A stretch of 11,904 bases of DNA from Deltaproteobacteria bacterium (GTDB lineage: Bacteria > Desulfobacterota > Syntrophobacteria > B119-G9), in NCBI GenBank assembly GCA_003646715.1, contig QMLL01000019.1, positions 1 through 11,904 of the forward strand, in the 5' to 3' direction. The notes below the pieces were generated by a model, which saw nothing but the letters and a program-made list of their open reading frames with translations, was not told the origin of the DNA and made no database searches. The position numbers were made by a program, and so were the translations under genes. Numbering within the stretch: the stretch's first letter is position 1; each line of letters opens with the position of its first letter. Positions 1-7,884 of this stretch are shown piece by piece.

Positions 1-2619
1 TAACCTGTCAGCCGCTTCTTCAAGAATGTTCATCACCCTGGCAAGCCGACCTGCATCGGTAAAAGTGAGTACATCATCCAGGACCACAAGCTGACGTTCC
101 TCCTTTGCAATCACTTCGGCCAGGGCGAGCCTGGTGGCAAGGTAAATCTGTTCTCTCTCTCCTCCGGACACGTTTTCCAGTGTCACTGTCGATTCCGCCA
201 CCTCCGGTACAACGTGCACAGGTTCAAAGGCTTTGCCAACCTTTAAGTGGCCGAGTTTGCCCCCGGCAATTCTCCGCAGAATCCGAGTTGCCAGCCTTTC
301 TACCGGTTCAATCACGGTAGCCAGAGCTTTTGAACGACACTGAGTTAGCGTTTCGTATAGTAGTCGAATTGACAGCATGCGTACTTCTTCGGCCTCGATT
401 TCTCTTGAAAGTTCAGCTACTTCTTCTTCGATTAGTGCCAGGTTCGAGTAGGTTCCCTGGGTAGAAAGTTGCTCCAGGTTCCCTTCCGCACTTTTTTCCT
501 GTTCAAGGGCTTCCGTTGCCACTTTATCCAGTTCTTGGAGTCTCTTTTCTAGCCTATCTACAGTTAGCTGCGGATCTTCGGGAAATGCATTGAGTTGTTT
601 CTTTGTTTCTTCAAGAAGTGTCTCCGCTGCTTTCCACTCTAGGGCCAGATTCTTAAGTTCCCTATTTCTGGTTTCATTATCTCTGCCATCGTCTGTCAGT
701 TTATCCAGTTTTGATTTCAGCAATCGATGACGTTTCTTCAGCACTTCGAGGCTTTCCTCCATCAGTGTTACATCTCTTTCGGCTGCTGCCAGCGCAATTT
801 GCAGCTTCTGCCAGTTTGCCTCTGCCTGTTGCACTCGCTCACGATAATCGCGTTTTGCCTTTTTTGCTTCTTTTTCCAGCTTGAGGACATCAGGGAGTTT
901 ATTGGCCCATTGAGGGTGTTGGGCCAGTATTTTTTCTGCAGCGTGGTTGATCTGGAAAAGATCGTTTTCAAGGTCAGCGATGCTTTTTCCTTCGAGAAGA
1001 GTCTTCAGTTCCGTTTCAATTTTAACGTACTTTTGAGTGAGAATTTGCAACTTCTCATGCAAATCTTCAAGAATGTTTAGATCGTCAGTTTCGAATGGTT
1101 CTGTTAATTTCCTGAGTTTTTGTTCGGCCCGAGCCTTTTTCTTCCTGTATTCTTCTATTGACGCAACTGGACCTGATGCTCGAATTATTCCAAAACCATT
1201 AACTTCCACAAGAACCTCTGGCGATCCTTTTATCTCAATTGTCTCTCCGGCTTCGACCTCTAGCTTCCCCGGAGTTTCTCCCAGGAGAACTTTTGCTGAT
1301 AAGTTTTTTTCAGGGACAATATCTAGACTTATCAGAGAAGCATTGATATGAATCTGGGCGTTCTCCAGATCACTTAAAGCTTTTCGAATATTTTTCAGGG
1401 CTCTTGAGTTGGGAGCTATAAGACGGGCCTTTTCCTTCTTTAATGCTTCCAGTGTTTCGTTGAGTTCTTTAACTTTTTTCAACCGGCGCTCTATTTCAAC
1501 CTGCTTTTTTGTATTTTCGACAAAAAATCTAGCTCTCTCCGCAACTTCGTTCAGTCTGTCGATTTTTTCCTGTTCTCTTCGTGCATTTTCAAGATTCCTC
1601 CTTGCTTCAATTTCTTCAGTTTTGAGCATTTTCAGTCTGTCATGTTTTGCTGGCAGATTTTTTTCGGTTTCCAGTATCTCTTTTTCAACATCCTCCATTT
1701 CTTTTTTTGTGTTCTTGATGGTTTCAATGAGCTGATTAAGTTCGTTGAATTTGGCTTCAGCTGCCGCAAGTTGAGATTGCTGTTCCTTTTCTGTGTGGAT
1801 CAACTCCTTGTATTTCTCTGCACTTGCCCTGGCCTTGTCCAGTTCTTTGAATACAGTTTCAGCTTCGTGCTTTGCCAGGGATCTTTTTGCACGCAGTTCC
1901 TCCACTTTCTGAACCAGTTCTTCGTATGCAAGTTGCAGTGCCTTTGCATCTACAAGCCTTTTGTGTGCATCTTCGAGGCGATCTTTGAGACTGACTAATT
2001 TAGGGGCATCTTTTCCTGAGCGCCATTTTCCTGTGGGGGTGAAAAACTTAAGATACTCCTGTTCTATTCTCTGTTCCACAGCTCCGGACCCGGCACCCCT
2101 CACCTGGGCCCCAAGGAAATTCCTGATGTCTTCCAGCACGTCCCCGGAAAGTTTTGCAAATGATAAATCTCCCTGGGGTGCCCAAAGAATTTGAGCCAGT
2201 CCCCAGTTTTCAAAGCGGGAGAAACCTCTTCCAGGGGGATTTTTCGTGAAAATGCTCCGGATTTTTTCATCGGCAGGGGGGCCTTCAGCCAGGCGTACGA
2301 GTCGCCCGTTTTCTTCTCTTTCGAGTACTGACAACGGGTTATCGAGGAATCTTTTTGTGATTCTATATACGGCACCCCCGTGGCTAAATTCTACGCTTAC
2401 GTAAGGTGCCAGAACTCTGCCCCACGGCCGAATTGCTTCTACTTCTCTGCCGCCTACCCTGTGGCTGTCGAGAATGCCACGTCGCAAGGCTTCGAAAAGG
2501 GTGGATTTGCCGGTGGCATTTGGTGCATGAATAACATTGAGTCTCTCGGAAAACGGGCCTACTGTTATTTCGTCTATAAAACATCGCCAGTTTTGAAGGC
2601 GGATTGATCGGAGAATCAT
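1..2619 (-). CDS. SbcC/YhaN-like SMC-type ATPase (C-terminus cut by window edge)
   Basis: Large ABC/SMC-type ATPase, the expected partner of the nuclease encoded just upstream; together they should process DNA ends in the cytoplasm. The frame is open for 873 codons from an ATG that overlaps the nuclease stop (ATGA) to the window edge. Visible parts: P-loop at residues 32-40 (APNATGKST, Ala in place of the usual first Gly), Q-loop Gln149 in WAPQGD, long Glu/Lys-rich coiled coils at about 175-410 and 490-740, ABC signature SGGE at 818-821, and Walker B LVVLDD ending at Asp848-Asp849, followed by a D-loop-like TFTD. The order of head motifs and the LDD form of Walker B resemble YhaN-type proteins. 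The only Cys residues are 13 and 763, so there is no CxxC zinc hook. Residues 422-485 are instead beta-rich. Only a few tens of residues are probably missing from the C-terminus. Exact subfamily is uncertain. Confidence 0.9.
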   Translation of the reverse strand, partial: MILRSIRLQNWRCFIDEITVGPFSERLNVIHAPNATGKSTLFEALRRGILDSHRVGGREVEAIRPWGRVLAPYVSVEFSHGGAVYRITKRFLDNPLSVLEREENGRLVRLAEGPPADEKIRSIFTKNPPGRGFSRFENWGLAQILWAPQGDLSFAKLSGDVLEDIRNFLGAQVRGAGSGAVEQRIEQEYLKFFTPTGKWRSGKDAPKLVSLKDRLEDAHKRLVDAKALQLAYEELVQKVEELRAKRSLAKHEAETVFKELDKARASAEKYKELIHTEKEQQSQLAAAEAKFNELNQLIETIKNTKKEMEDVEKEILETEKNLPAKHDRLKMLKTEEIEARRNLENARREQEKIDRLNEVAERARFFVENTKKQVEIERRLKKVKELNETLEALKKEKARLIAPNSRALKNIRKALSDLENAQIHINASLISLDIVPEKNLSAKVLLGETPGKLEVEAGETIEIKGSPEVLVEVNGFGIIRASGPVASIEEYRKKKARAEQKLRKLTEPFETDDLNILEDLHEKLQILTQKYVKIETELKTLLEGKSIADLENDLFQINHAAEKILAQHPQWANKLPDVLKLEKEAKKAKRDYRERVQQAEANWQKLQIALAAAERDVTLMEESLEVLKKRHRLLKSKLDKLTDDGRDNETRNRELKNLALEWKAAETLLEETKKQLNAFPEDPQLTVDRLEKRLQELDKVATEALEQEKSAEGNLEQLSTQGTYSNLALIEEEVAELSREIEAEEVRMLSIRLLYETLTQCRSKALATVIEPVERLATRILRRIAGGKLGHLKVGKAFEPVHVVPEVAESTVTLENVSGGEREQIYLATRLALAEVIAKEERQLVVLDDVLTFTDAGRLARVMNILEEAADRL

Positions 2620-3746
2620 CTTGCTACCTCGGATACCAGGGCATATAGTTCAAGAAGTGCTCTGGATGCTATTTCGCTTGTGACCCAGTCAGGGCGTTTC
2701 CCGGAAAAATTGGGCTTGCTAAGGTCTCTCAAGATGTTTGCCGTTTCTCTGACAACGCCTGGGGGGAGGTCTGCCACCCATTTGTCATCGGTAGCCGATG
2801 GAATGGCATCTGACAGATCAAAGCGCCCGAAGAGAAAACGTGAATCGAGTATATCTCGGATTTGTTCAATTTCACCTCTGTCTTCGCAAAAGAGTAGTCC
2901 TTTTATCCTGACGTCCATTAGAGTCTTTTCAGGATTTTCCATGTTTTCAATGTCTTTTCTCAAACTTGCGAGTTCTCCTGGCGCTCTCAAATTTCCTTCC
3001 ACAAGTTTCCAGGTGAGCGTCCCAACATGTATGCTTTTAACAACGGGAGGTATCCCTCTCCCAGGAATATCTACCAAAAGAATATTGCCGCTGTCTCTTT
3101 CTCCGAATTTTGTTGTTTCATGGGTCCCCGAATAAGCCATCCGAACACAACCACTGCTGTCTTCGTAAGTGGTGGTAGAATGCCAGTGTCCGAGGGCAAG
3201 ATAGTCAAGGCCGCAACGTTCTGCTGCATGTCTCGGAATCGGATAATCTGGTTCATCCTGATGCACACCTTCTACCGTGCCATGAGCTATCCCTATTCGG
3301 ATTCGGTCTTCGCGCGATTTTTCTATCCAGGTGGTGGGATCTTTTCGAGAATATTTTTGGAGCACGGGGCAAGGATAAAGAATAATCCCACCTGGTATTT
3401 CGATAGGTTCTCTCTCAATAAGTATATGTACATTATCACACGTTTTCCACGCCGGATGTTCCCAAACTGAGCCAGGAACAAGAGGGTCATGGTTGCCTGG
3501 AAGGATGAACACAGGGATTTGTGTCTTCGAAAGGATATCTGCTACTTTTTGAACTTGAAGACGATCTATGGAGTTGTTTTCGAAGGTATCTCCTGCCACC
3601 AGGATAAAATCTGCATGATTTTCCTGGGCAAGGGTAACGATTGTGAGTATGGTGTAAAGCCGCGCTTCGCGAACCGCCTTGCCGGCAGCCCCAACATGTG
3701 CTGCTTTCATGCCTATCTGCCAGTCTGCCGTGTGGATAAACTTCAT
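2616..3746 (-). CDS. SbcD/Mre11/YhaO-like DNA repair exonuclease (metallophosphoesterase)
   Basis: Calcineurin-like metallophosphoesterase of 376 residues, expected to be the Mn-dependent nuclease subunit of an SbcCD-type complex. All five phosphoesterase motifs are readable: Asp8 in HTADWQ, GDTF with Asp53, GNHD at 84-87, His155 in GIAHG, and GHWH at 186-189. The first motif is DxQ (D8-W-Q10) rather than the DxH of E. coli SbcD; I recall DWQ in other COG0420 proteins, so this is probably still active. The C-terminal 150 residues would form the capping and ATPase-binding domain. The ATG start follows a weak GAGAG Shine-Dalgarno and lies about 45 nt below a strong promoter. Its stop overlaps the ATPase start by four bases, which implies translational coupling and a stoichiometric complex. 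Confidence 0.92.
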   Translation of the reverse strand: MKFIHTADWQIGMKAAHVGAAGKAVREARLYTILTIVTLAQENHADFILVAGDTFENNSIDRLQVQKVADILSKTQIPVFILPGNHDPLVPGSVWEHPAWKTCDNVHILIEREPIEIPGGIILYPCPVLQKYSRKDPTTWIEKSREDRIRIGIAHGTVEGVHQDEPDYPIPRHAAERCGLDYLALGHWHSTTTYEDSSGCVRMAYSGTHETTKFGERDSGNILLVDIPGRGIPPVVKSIHVGTLTWKLVEGNLRAPGELASLRKDIENMENPEKTLMDVRIKGLLFCEDRGEIEQIRDILDSRFLFGRFDLSDAIPSATDDKWVADLPPGVVRETANILRDLSKPNFSGKRPDWVTSEIASRALLELYALVSEVAR

Positions 3747-3796
3747 TTTTCGCTCTCAGATCTTTCTCTTTTTGAAAAGGCCGGTTTTGTATGGTG

Positions 3797-3825
3797 AGTA
3801 TACTCCTTGGGTGTGACTATGGCAA
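3797..3825 (-). promoter_or_regulatory. Sigma70-like promoter of the nuclease/ATPase operon
   Basis: Read on the minus strand, TTGCCA (3825-3820) is separated by exactly 17 nt from TATACT (3802-3797). Each hexamer matches consensus at 5 of 6 positions. Transcription would start near 3790 and give a leader of about 45 nt before the ATG at 3746. The -35 lies at the end of the UPF0114-like gene remnant, so the promoter may have formed or been exposed when that gene decayed. Confidence 0.65.
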
Positions 3826-3923
3826 TAGTAAAAAAATCAAAGACTTGCCGCCACTGCTATGCAAATCATATAGCGGCTTTCCCAGAGGATTTTTTCCACA
3901 ATCTTTTCGAAAGCTTTTGGCAT
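3817..3923 (-). pseudogene. Remnant resembling the N-terminus of a UPF0114/YqhA-family membrane protein
   Basis: From an ATG at 3923 the minus strand encodes 28 codons with the core EKIVEKILWESRYMICIAVA, then a TGA at 3837-3839. The pattern of an amphipathic helix, then E-x2-L/I-W-x-SR followed by the first membrane segment, is what I recall for UPF0114 (YqhA-like) proteins, which are normally about 160-190 residues. After a frameshift at the Ala-Ser-Leu codons the hydrophobic reading continues as LIFLLLP and then stops at 3817. The rest of the protein is absent; the nuclease gene and its promoter follow immediately. I read this as a truncated, frameshifted relic. It could also be a chance match, since only about 25 residues support it. 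Confidence 0.42.
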
Positions 3924-4225
3924 GGTATTCCGTTTTAATCCAGTGCTGCCAGTAGTTTATCGATTTTGGAAGAGCTCTTCTTATGTTATTCGGGAGTGAT
4001 TCAAACTCATAAGCCTTTCCACCTTCTTCTCTTAACTTAACTTAAGAACTTATTGCTTAAAATCAAGGGACTGTCTTCAAAAACCATATTTTAGATTAGC
4101 TGTACTCCAGATAATCGAAACAACAAAAAAGTAAACTCAGAAAATGGTGACTAGAATCAATACTGCTGGATTTCTGACTGTGCAGGAAACATAGTTGTAG
4201 TTTGGTGGTAAAATTAGGAGGAAAT
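3826..4225. other. Intergenic stretch between the nuclease operon and the HTH-Zn ribbon gene
   Basis: Apart from the UPF0114-like remnant at its left end, I see no gene in either strand. The remnant's other minus-strand frame stays open for about 75 codons without a start codon and is probably a by-product. The stretch holds a 12-base palindrome GAAGAGCTCTTC (3969-3980) and an AT-rich run of CTTAA repeats (about 4033-4048). The whole piece has the look of decayed sequence. Confidence 0.5.
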
Positions 4226-4510
4226 TTACGGATAAATTTTAAAAGAAGGCTTCTCCAGGTATGTGCTTTTACATTTGGGACAGCGTCCGGGAGGTGTGAA
4301 TCGCTTCCGGTTCTTGAACGTGTAACCGCAGCTCAAACACTGGAACGGTTTTATGATCAATTTCTTACCCTGACTTGCCACTGATTTCTGGATGTGAGTT
4401 AAGTGTCTGTATATTTCTTTTTCTTGAATCCCCAGAATCCGTGAAAGTTCCCTGGCATCCATTTCTCTTTCACTAAGCAAATCAATTATGTGTTGACGTT
4501 CAGTTTGCAA
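4226..4510 (-). CDS. HTH plus zinc-ribbon transcriptional regulator (COG3357-type)
   Basis: Small cytoplasmic predicted DNA-binding protein of 94 residues. Residues 1-45 form a winged-helix-like unit (IIDLLSEREMDARELSRILG, then EKEIYRHL), with the recognition helix around 29-40. Residues 58-80 form a rubredoxin-type zinc ribbon with C58xxC61 and C77xxC80. This fusion matches the COG3357 family as I remember it, which is best known in archaea. Translation is called from a TTG at 4508-4510, preceded at five nt by AAGGTG; an ATG start at Met17 would remove the first helix and is less likely. The gene is divergent from the DUF7309-type gene with 135 bp between them, a layout where a regulator may act on the shared region. 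The target is unknown. Confidence 0.8.
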   Translation of the reverse strand: MQTERQHIIDLLSEREMDARELSRILGIQEKEIYRHLTHIQKSVASQGKKLIIKPFQCLSCGYTFKNRKRFTPPGRCPKCKSTYLEKPSFKIYP

Positions 4511-4633
4511 TGGTGCACCTTAGAGGCATTATTTTTATTAATGGCTTGATCAACATACTACAAATGTTAGGATAAGGCTATACAATATGCACGACGCACG
4601 AAGTATTGAATTTGAAATTTTGTTAGACAATTT

Positions 4634-4639
4634 AGGAGG
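4634..4639 (+). promoter_or_regulatory. Ribosome binding site that fixes the GTG start at 4646
   Basis: A perfect AGGAGG lies six nt before GTG at 4646. No in-frame ATG is similarly placed, so the GTG start of the DUF7309-type gene is well supported. Confidence 0.8.
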
Positions 4640-4645
4640 CAATTA

Positions 4646-5698
4646 GTGAAACGAGATGCAATACAATTTGAAGAATGGCGCGGACTTTATGAAGTAATGG
4701 AAAAAATCAAAGAACTTGCGCCATGGGAATGGATGAACGAGCATGATATATTCGGGGTCGAAAATCCCGAAACAAAGGAGCTCGGTTTCGTAAGTGTGAT
4801 GGGAGCACTGGGGGAACACTATGCCATTTCTGTTTATCGAGGCTCCGAAGGTCTTTTCGGGTTTCTTTCTTTGCTGGACATTCCTCCCGGTGAACCCGGA
4901 ATGTTCTCAGAGTATTTGCTGGAAATACCTCAACTTCAGGCATCCTTTGAAGACAGGGATATGCTGACAGCCAGGGATCTGAAAGTAATAAAAAGTCTGG
5001 GTTTGAAATACCGCGGGAGAAAGTCCTGGCCATTGTTTAGAAGTTTCAAGCCGGGTTTTTTCCCCTGGTATCTGGAATCCGAAGAAATAAGGTTTTTGCA
5101 ATATGCTTTGGAGCAAATCCTTGATGTTGCACCAAGATTCAAAGAAGATCCCCTCGTACTGGAACCAGGCAGGGAAGAAACTATTATGGTACGTGTAGCT
5201 AGCAAAAAGGGGAACAATTTGGCATGGCGAGACGAGAAGATGAAGATAGATCCTCCTGATCCCGAACAAATCAATATTCTTGTGAATGTAGATATTATGG
5301 ACGCTGTTAAAAAACTACCCCCGAGCGAAAGCGAATTTGAGATCGATGTTTTCATGTATCCCATGCCGGTTCAGGAAAAAAGGGGCGATAGACCCTTCTA
5401 CCCTTACGCTTTCATGATAGTAGACGGAAACAGTGGTCATGTAGCAAGCGTGGAACTGCTGAATCCGGGAGCATCACTCGGAAACATGTGGGCAGAGGTA
5501 CCCAACAAGCTTGTTGAAAACCTTGAAAAATTAAAGGTTCTCCCGAAACGGATACTTGTCAGTTCTGATCTTCTCTACGATCTGTTTTACCCCTTATCGG
5601 AAGATCTCGGATTCGTACTGGAAGCCTGGGAAGAGTTGCCCAATCTAGATGATGCCAAGCACGGACTTCTGGAATTTCTGCGCATGCGCAATACCTGA
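4646..5698 (+). CDS. DUF7309/DUF6930-type conserved protein of unknown function
   Basis: Protein of 350 residues with no signal peptide or membrane segment, so probably cytoplasmic. The N-terminal half has the run LAPWEWM (24-30), then DIFGVENPETKELGFVSVMG, then ALGEHYAISVYRG. I associate this with the DUF7309 domain. The C-terminal half (about 200-340) has FMYPMPVQ, then RPFYPYAFMIVDG and VLPKRILVSSD, which fits the DUF6930 domain that usually follows. No catalytic motif can be assigned. Composition is acidic and rich in aromatic residues. Translation starts at GTG behind a perfect AGGAGG. The gene stands alone, divergent from the HTH-Zn ribbon regulator and converging on the FKBP gene with only 22 bp between the two stops, and I see no clear terminator there. 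Confidence 0.72.
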   Translation: MKRDAIQFEEWRGLYEVMEKIKELAPWEWMNEHDIFGVENPETKELGFVSVMGALGEHYAISVYRGSEGLFGFLSLLDIPPGEPGMFSEYLLEIPQLQASFEDRDMLTARDLKVIKSLGLKYRGRKSWPLFRSFKPGFFPWYLESEEIRFLQYALEQILDVAPRFKEDPLVLEPGREETIMVRVASKKGNNLAWRDEKMKIDPPDPEQINILVNVDIMDAVKKLPPSESEFEIDVFMYPMPVQEKRGDRPFYPYAFMIVDGNSGHVASVELLNPGASLGNMWAEVPNKLVENLEKLKVLPKRILVSSDLLYDLFYPLSEDLGFVLEAWEELPNLDDAKHGLLEFLRMRNT

Positions 5699-5720
5699 TA
5701 TGAACATATTTTGCTGGATC

Positions 5721-6152
5721 TCAGGACACAATTTCTACCAGTTCAATTTCAAATATGAGTTCCCTTCCAGCAAGTGGATGATTTCCGTCCAGGGTAACTC
5801 TTTTTTCGGTAATGTCTCTAATGGTTACGAGAGCCACAGAGCCGTCTTGTGCTCTAAACTCAAGTAACTTTCCGAGTTGAAGATCGAGGTGTTCCGGCAT
5901 ATGTGATCTTTCTATATCTACCAAAAGGCTTTTATCGTACTTGCCGTATGCTTCTTCCGGAGGAACTTTCACGACCTTTCTTTCCCCGACGGTCATGCCC
6001 ACAATGGCATTTTCGAACCCTGAAATTACCTTTTGGTCTCCGAGGGTAAGTTCAAAGGGTTCGTCGCCAATAGTGCCGTCGAATACTGTTCCGTCTGTAA
6101 AGGTACCTCGATAATGGACCCTAACGGTATCACCCAATTTTGCCTGCGTCAT
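5721..6152 (-). CDS. FKBP-type peptidyl-prolyl isomerase, SlyD-like
   Basis: Prolyl cis-trans isomerase and chaperone of 143 residues, presumably cytoplasmic because there is no signal peptide. The FKBP fold is split by an insert-in-flap (IF) chaperone domain. FKBP part 1 is about 1-70, with VHYRGTFTDGTVFDG (Tyr14, Phe24, Asp25), VISGFENAI and EEAYGKYD. The IF domain spans about 75-120. The FKBP part closes with the family hallmark DGNHPLAGRELIFEIELVEI (122-141). The His/Cys-rich metal-binding tail of E. coli SlyD is absent, so a role in nickel delivery is not indicated. An AAGGAG Shine-Dalgarno lies seven nt before the ATG. It is last in a minus-strand group, 31 bp after the UbiB-like gene, and is probably co-transcribed with it. 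Confidence 0.92.
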   Translation of the reverse strand: MTQAKLGDTVRVHYRGTFTDGTVFDGTIGDEPFELTLGDQKVISGFENAIVGMTVGERKVVKVPPEEAYGKYDKSLLVDIERSHMPEHLDLQLGKLLEFRAQDGSVALVTIRDITEKRVTLDGNHPLAGRELIFEIELVEIVS

Positions 6153-6183
6153 ATCAAACTCCTTTTCTTGCCTGATCAGTTAA

Positions 6184-7881
6184 CTACATTTTTTTCTTTT
6201 TTATGATTGACACAAGGAGCCACAAGCCAATGACTCCTGCTACAATAAAACCGGCTAATCCTATTACAGGAATTTCATGCCATTTCGGAGGGATGTCAGA
6301 GAGAGTGATCAGAGAGGAACCTATGATAAGTGAAGCCAGTACAATAGCAAATGCAATTCTGTTACTTACCCTGTCCATGGCGAAGAGGAGAGAATCCAAT
6401 CCCCTGTGTTCAAACTCTATCTTTATTCGGCCTTCTTTGGTAAGTCTCAATATTTCGTGTAATTCGCCGGGGATATCTTTAATAAGTCCAACAAATTGAC
6501 TACCAGAATCGAATATTTCTTCTGTTATTCTTTTCGGGCTAAGCTGGCCGAGCTGTATTCTCCGAATAAATGGTCTTGCGTGTTCAACGAGATTGAAATC
6601 TGGATAAAGCTTTCTGCCGAGAGTTTCTGAAGCGCTAAGGGCTTTCATCATCAAAAACAGGTCCGGTTTTATGAAAATGCGATGCCGCGATGAGATCTCA
6701 AGTGCCTGGTGCAACAGTTTTGCTGTCCGGATTTCCTTAAGTGGTAAATACAGGTACTGGTCCATTAATTCTGCAATATCTCTTTCCAGGGCTTCCCTGT
6801 CAGGTTCTGTTTGATAATTGGTGATCTTGAGTATCGCATCCACAGCTCCCTTGGCGTCTTCCCTGACCACGTGAACAATCACGTCAACAAAATCTTCGCG
6901 TTCCTGCCTGGTGATTCTCCCAACCATCCCAAAGTCGAGATAGCAAATTACGTTGTCTGGCATGATGAAAATGTTGCCCGGATGCGGATCAGCGTGGAAA
7001 AAGCCGTGAACGAATATTTGCTTCATTATCAAGTTTGCGCCCCTTGTGGCTATCAACTCGAGATCATACCCTTCTTTCTTGAGAGTCTCTATTTCCGATG
7101 CCTTGATGCCATCGATATACTCCATGGTGATAATACGTTCTGTGGTAAGTTCTCTGTATACCTTCGGGACGTATACTGTGCTATCTCCCAGGAATTGTTT
7201 GGCAAATCGTTCTATGTGAGCTGCTTCGATGGTGTAGTCAAGTTCCTTTCCAAGGGTTTTTGCGAATTCTTCGACTATTTTTGTAGGGCGGTAGTGTTCA
7301 AGTTCCTCAAGGTGTTTTTCCATTAAGGATGCGATGTGTAACATTATTTCGAGGTCCACCTCTATGGTCTTGTGAATATTGGGCCTCTGGACCTTTATCA
7401 CTACCTCTTCAGAATCTCTTAGCTCTGCTCTGTGAACCTGCCCGATGGAAGCTGCTGCGAGGGGAGTTTTGTCAAATTCCTGGAATATCTCCTCCGGCCA
7501 CCTGCCGGTTTCTGTCCTGATGATTTCTCTTACTTCTTCGTAACTGAACGGCGACACCTGGTCCTGGAGCTTTGAGAGTTCCTTGATATATTCAATGGGG
7601 ATCAAGTCCGGTCGGGTGGAGAGGATTTGACCGAATTTTATAAAAGTTGGCCCCAGTTCTTCCAGGGCCATTCTAACTCTTTCTGCTCTTGTTAGTTTTT
7701 CAATATGTTCACGGCTTTTCCTTGATATAAGCTGTAGTCCTACCTGTATGTACTGCTCTATTCTGAGCGTGTCTATAAGGTCTCCAAATCCGTATTTGAA
7801 AAGGATTACAAGGATTTGCCTGTAACGCTTGATGTGCCGGTATGTTCTACCCAGCACTCCAATTTTCTTGAGGCCAAGCAT
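6184..7881 (-). CDS. UbiB/ABC1/AarF-family atypical kinase-like membrane protein
   Basis: Protein of 565 residues in the UbiB (ABC1/ADCK) family, whose members support quinone biosynthesis or membrane lipid homeostasis through an atypical protein-kinase-like ATPase. Family motifs are intact: K82-F-G-Q85 in the N-terminal extension, the Ala-rich nucleotide loop AAASIGQ (142-148), Lys163 in VVIKVQRP, ExD at 174-176, the catalytic segment HADPHPGN (296-303), and DFG at 316-318. Two hydrophobic helices at about 508-528 and 537-560 anchor the C-terminus in the membrane and are followed by KKKKM. The ATG at 7881 begins three bp after the stop of the phasin-like gene. Its Shine-Dalgarno (AGAGGA) is distant and weak, so coupling to the upstream gene is likely. 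In an anaerobe, menaquinone or lipid function is more plausible than ubiquinone. Confidence 0.92.
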   Translation of the reverse strand: MLGLKKIGVLGRTYRHIKRYRQILVILFKYGFGDLIDTLRIEQYIQVGLQLISRKSREHIEKLTRAERVRMALEELGPTFIKFGQILSTRPDLIPIEYIKELSKLQDQVSPFSYEEVREIIRTETGRWPEEIFQEFDKTPLAAASIGQVHRAELRDSEEVVIKVQRPNIHKTIEVDLEIMLHIASLMEKHLEELEHYRPTKIVEEFAKTLGKELDYTIEAAHIERFAKQFLGDSTVYVPKVYRELTTERIITMEYIDGIKASEIETLKKEGYDLELIATRGANLIMKQIFVHGFFHADPHPGNIFIMPDNVICYLDFGMVGRITRQEREDFVDVIVHVVREDAKGAVDAILKITNYQTEPDREALERDIAELMDQYLYLPLKEIRTAKLLHQALEISSRHRIFIKPDLFLMMKALSASETLGRKLYPDFNLVEHARPFIRRIQLGQLSPKRITEEIFDSGSQFVGLIKDIPGELHEILRLTKEGRIKIEFEHRGLDSLLFAMDRVSNRIAFAIVLASLIIGSSLITLSDIPPKWHEIPVIGLAGFIVAGVIGLWLLVSIIKKKKM

Positions 7882-7884
7882 ATG

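Noticed and set aside
727..2607. Several plus-strand ORFs of 75-118 codons opposite the SMC-like ATPase
   Set aside because: They are antisense shadows rich in Phe, Ser and Leu, as expected from the complement of Glu/Lys-rich coiled-coil coding sequence.
3027..3470. Plus-strand 147-codon ORF opposite the nuclease gene
   Set aside because: It is antisense to the conserved metallophosphoesterase motifs and shows no family features.
3969..3980. Perfect 12-base palindrome GAAGAGCTCTTC
   Set aside because: It lies in decayed sequence away from any start or promoter; a single short palindrome is expected by chance.
4066..4084. Sequence GGACTGTCTTCAAAAACC resembling an insertion-sequence end
   Set aside because: No inverted partner, target duplication or transposase was found in the window.
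4202..4384. Plus-strand ORF near an AGGAGG at 4216
   Set aside because: The AGGAGG is inside the ORF rather than ahead of its start, and the frame is antisense to the zinc ribbon.
5699..5720. Possible bidirectional terminator between the converging DUF7309-type and FKBP genes
   Set aside because: No stem followed by a U-tract can be drawn in the 22-bp gap.
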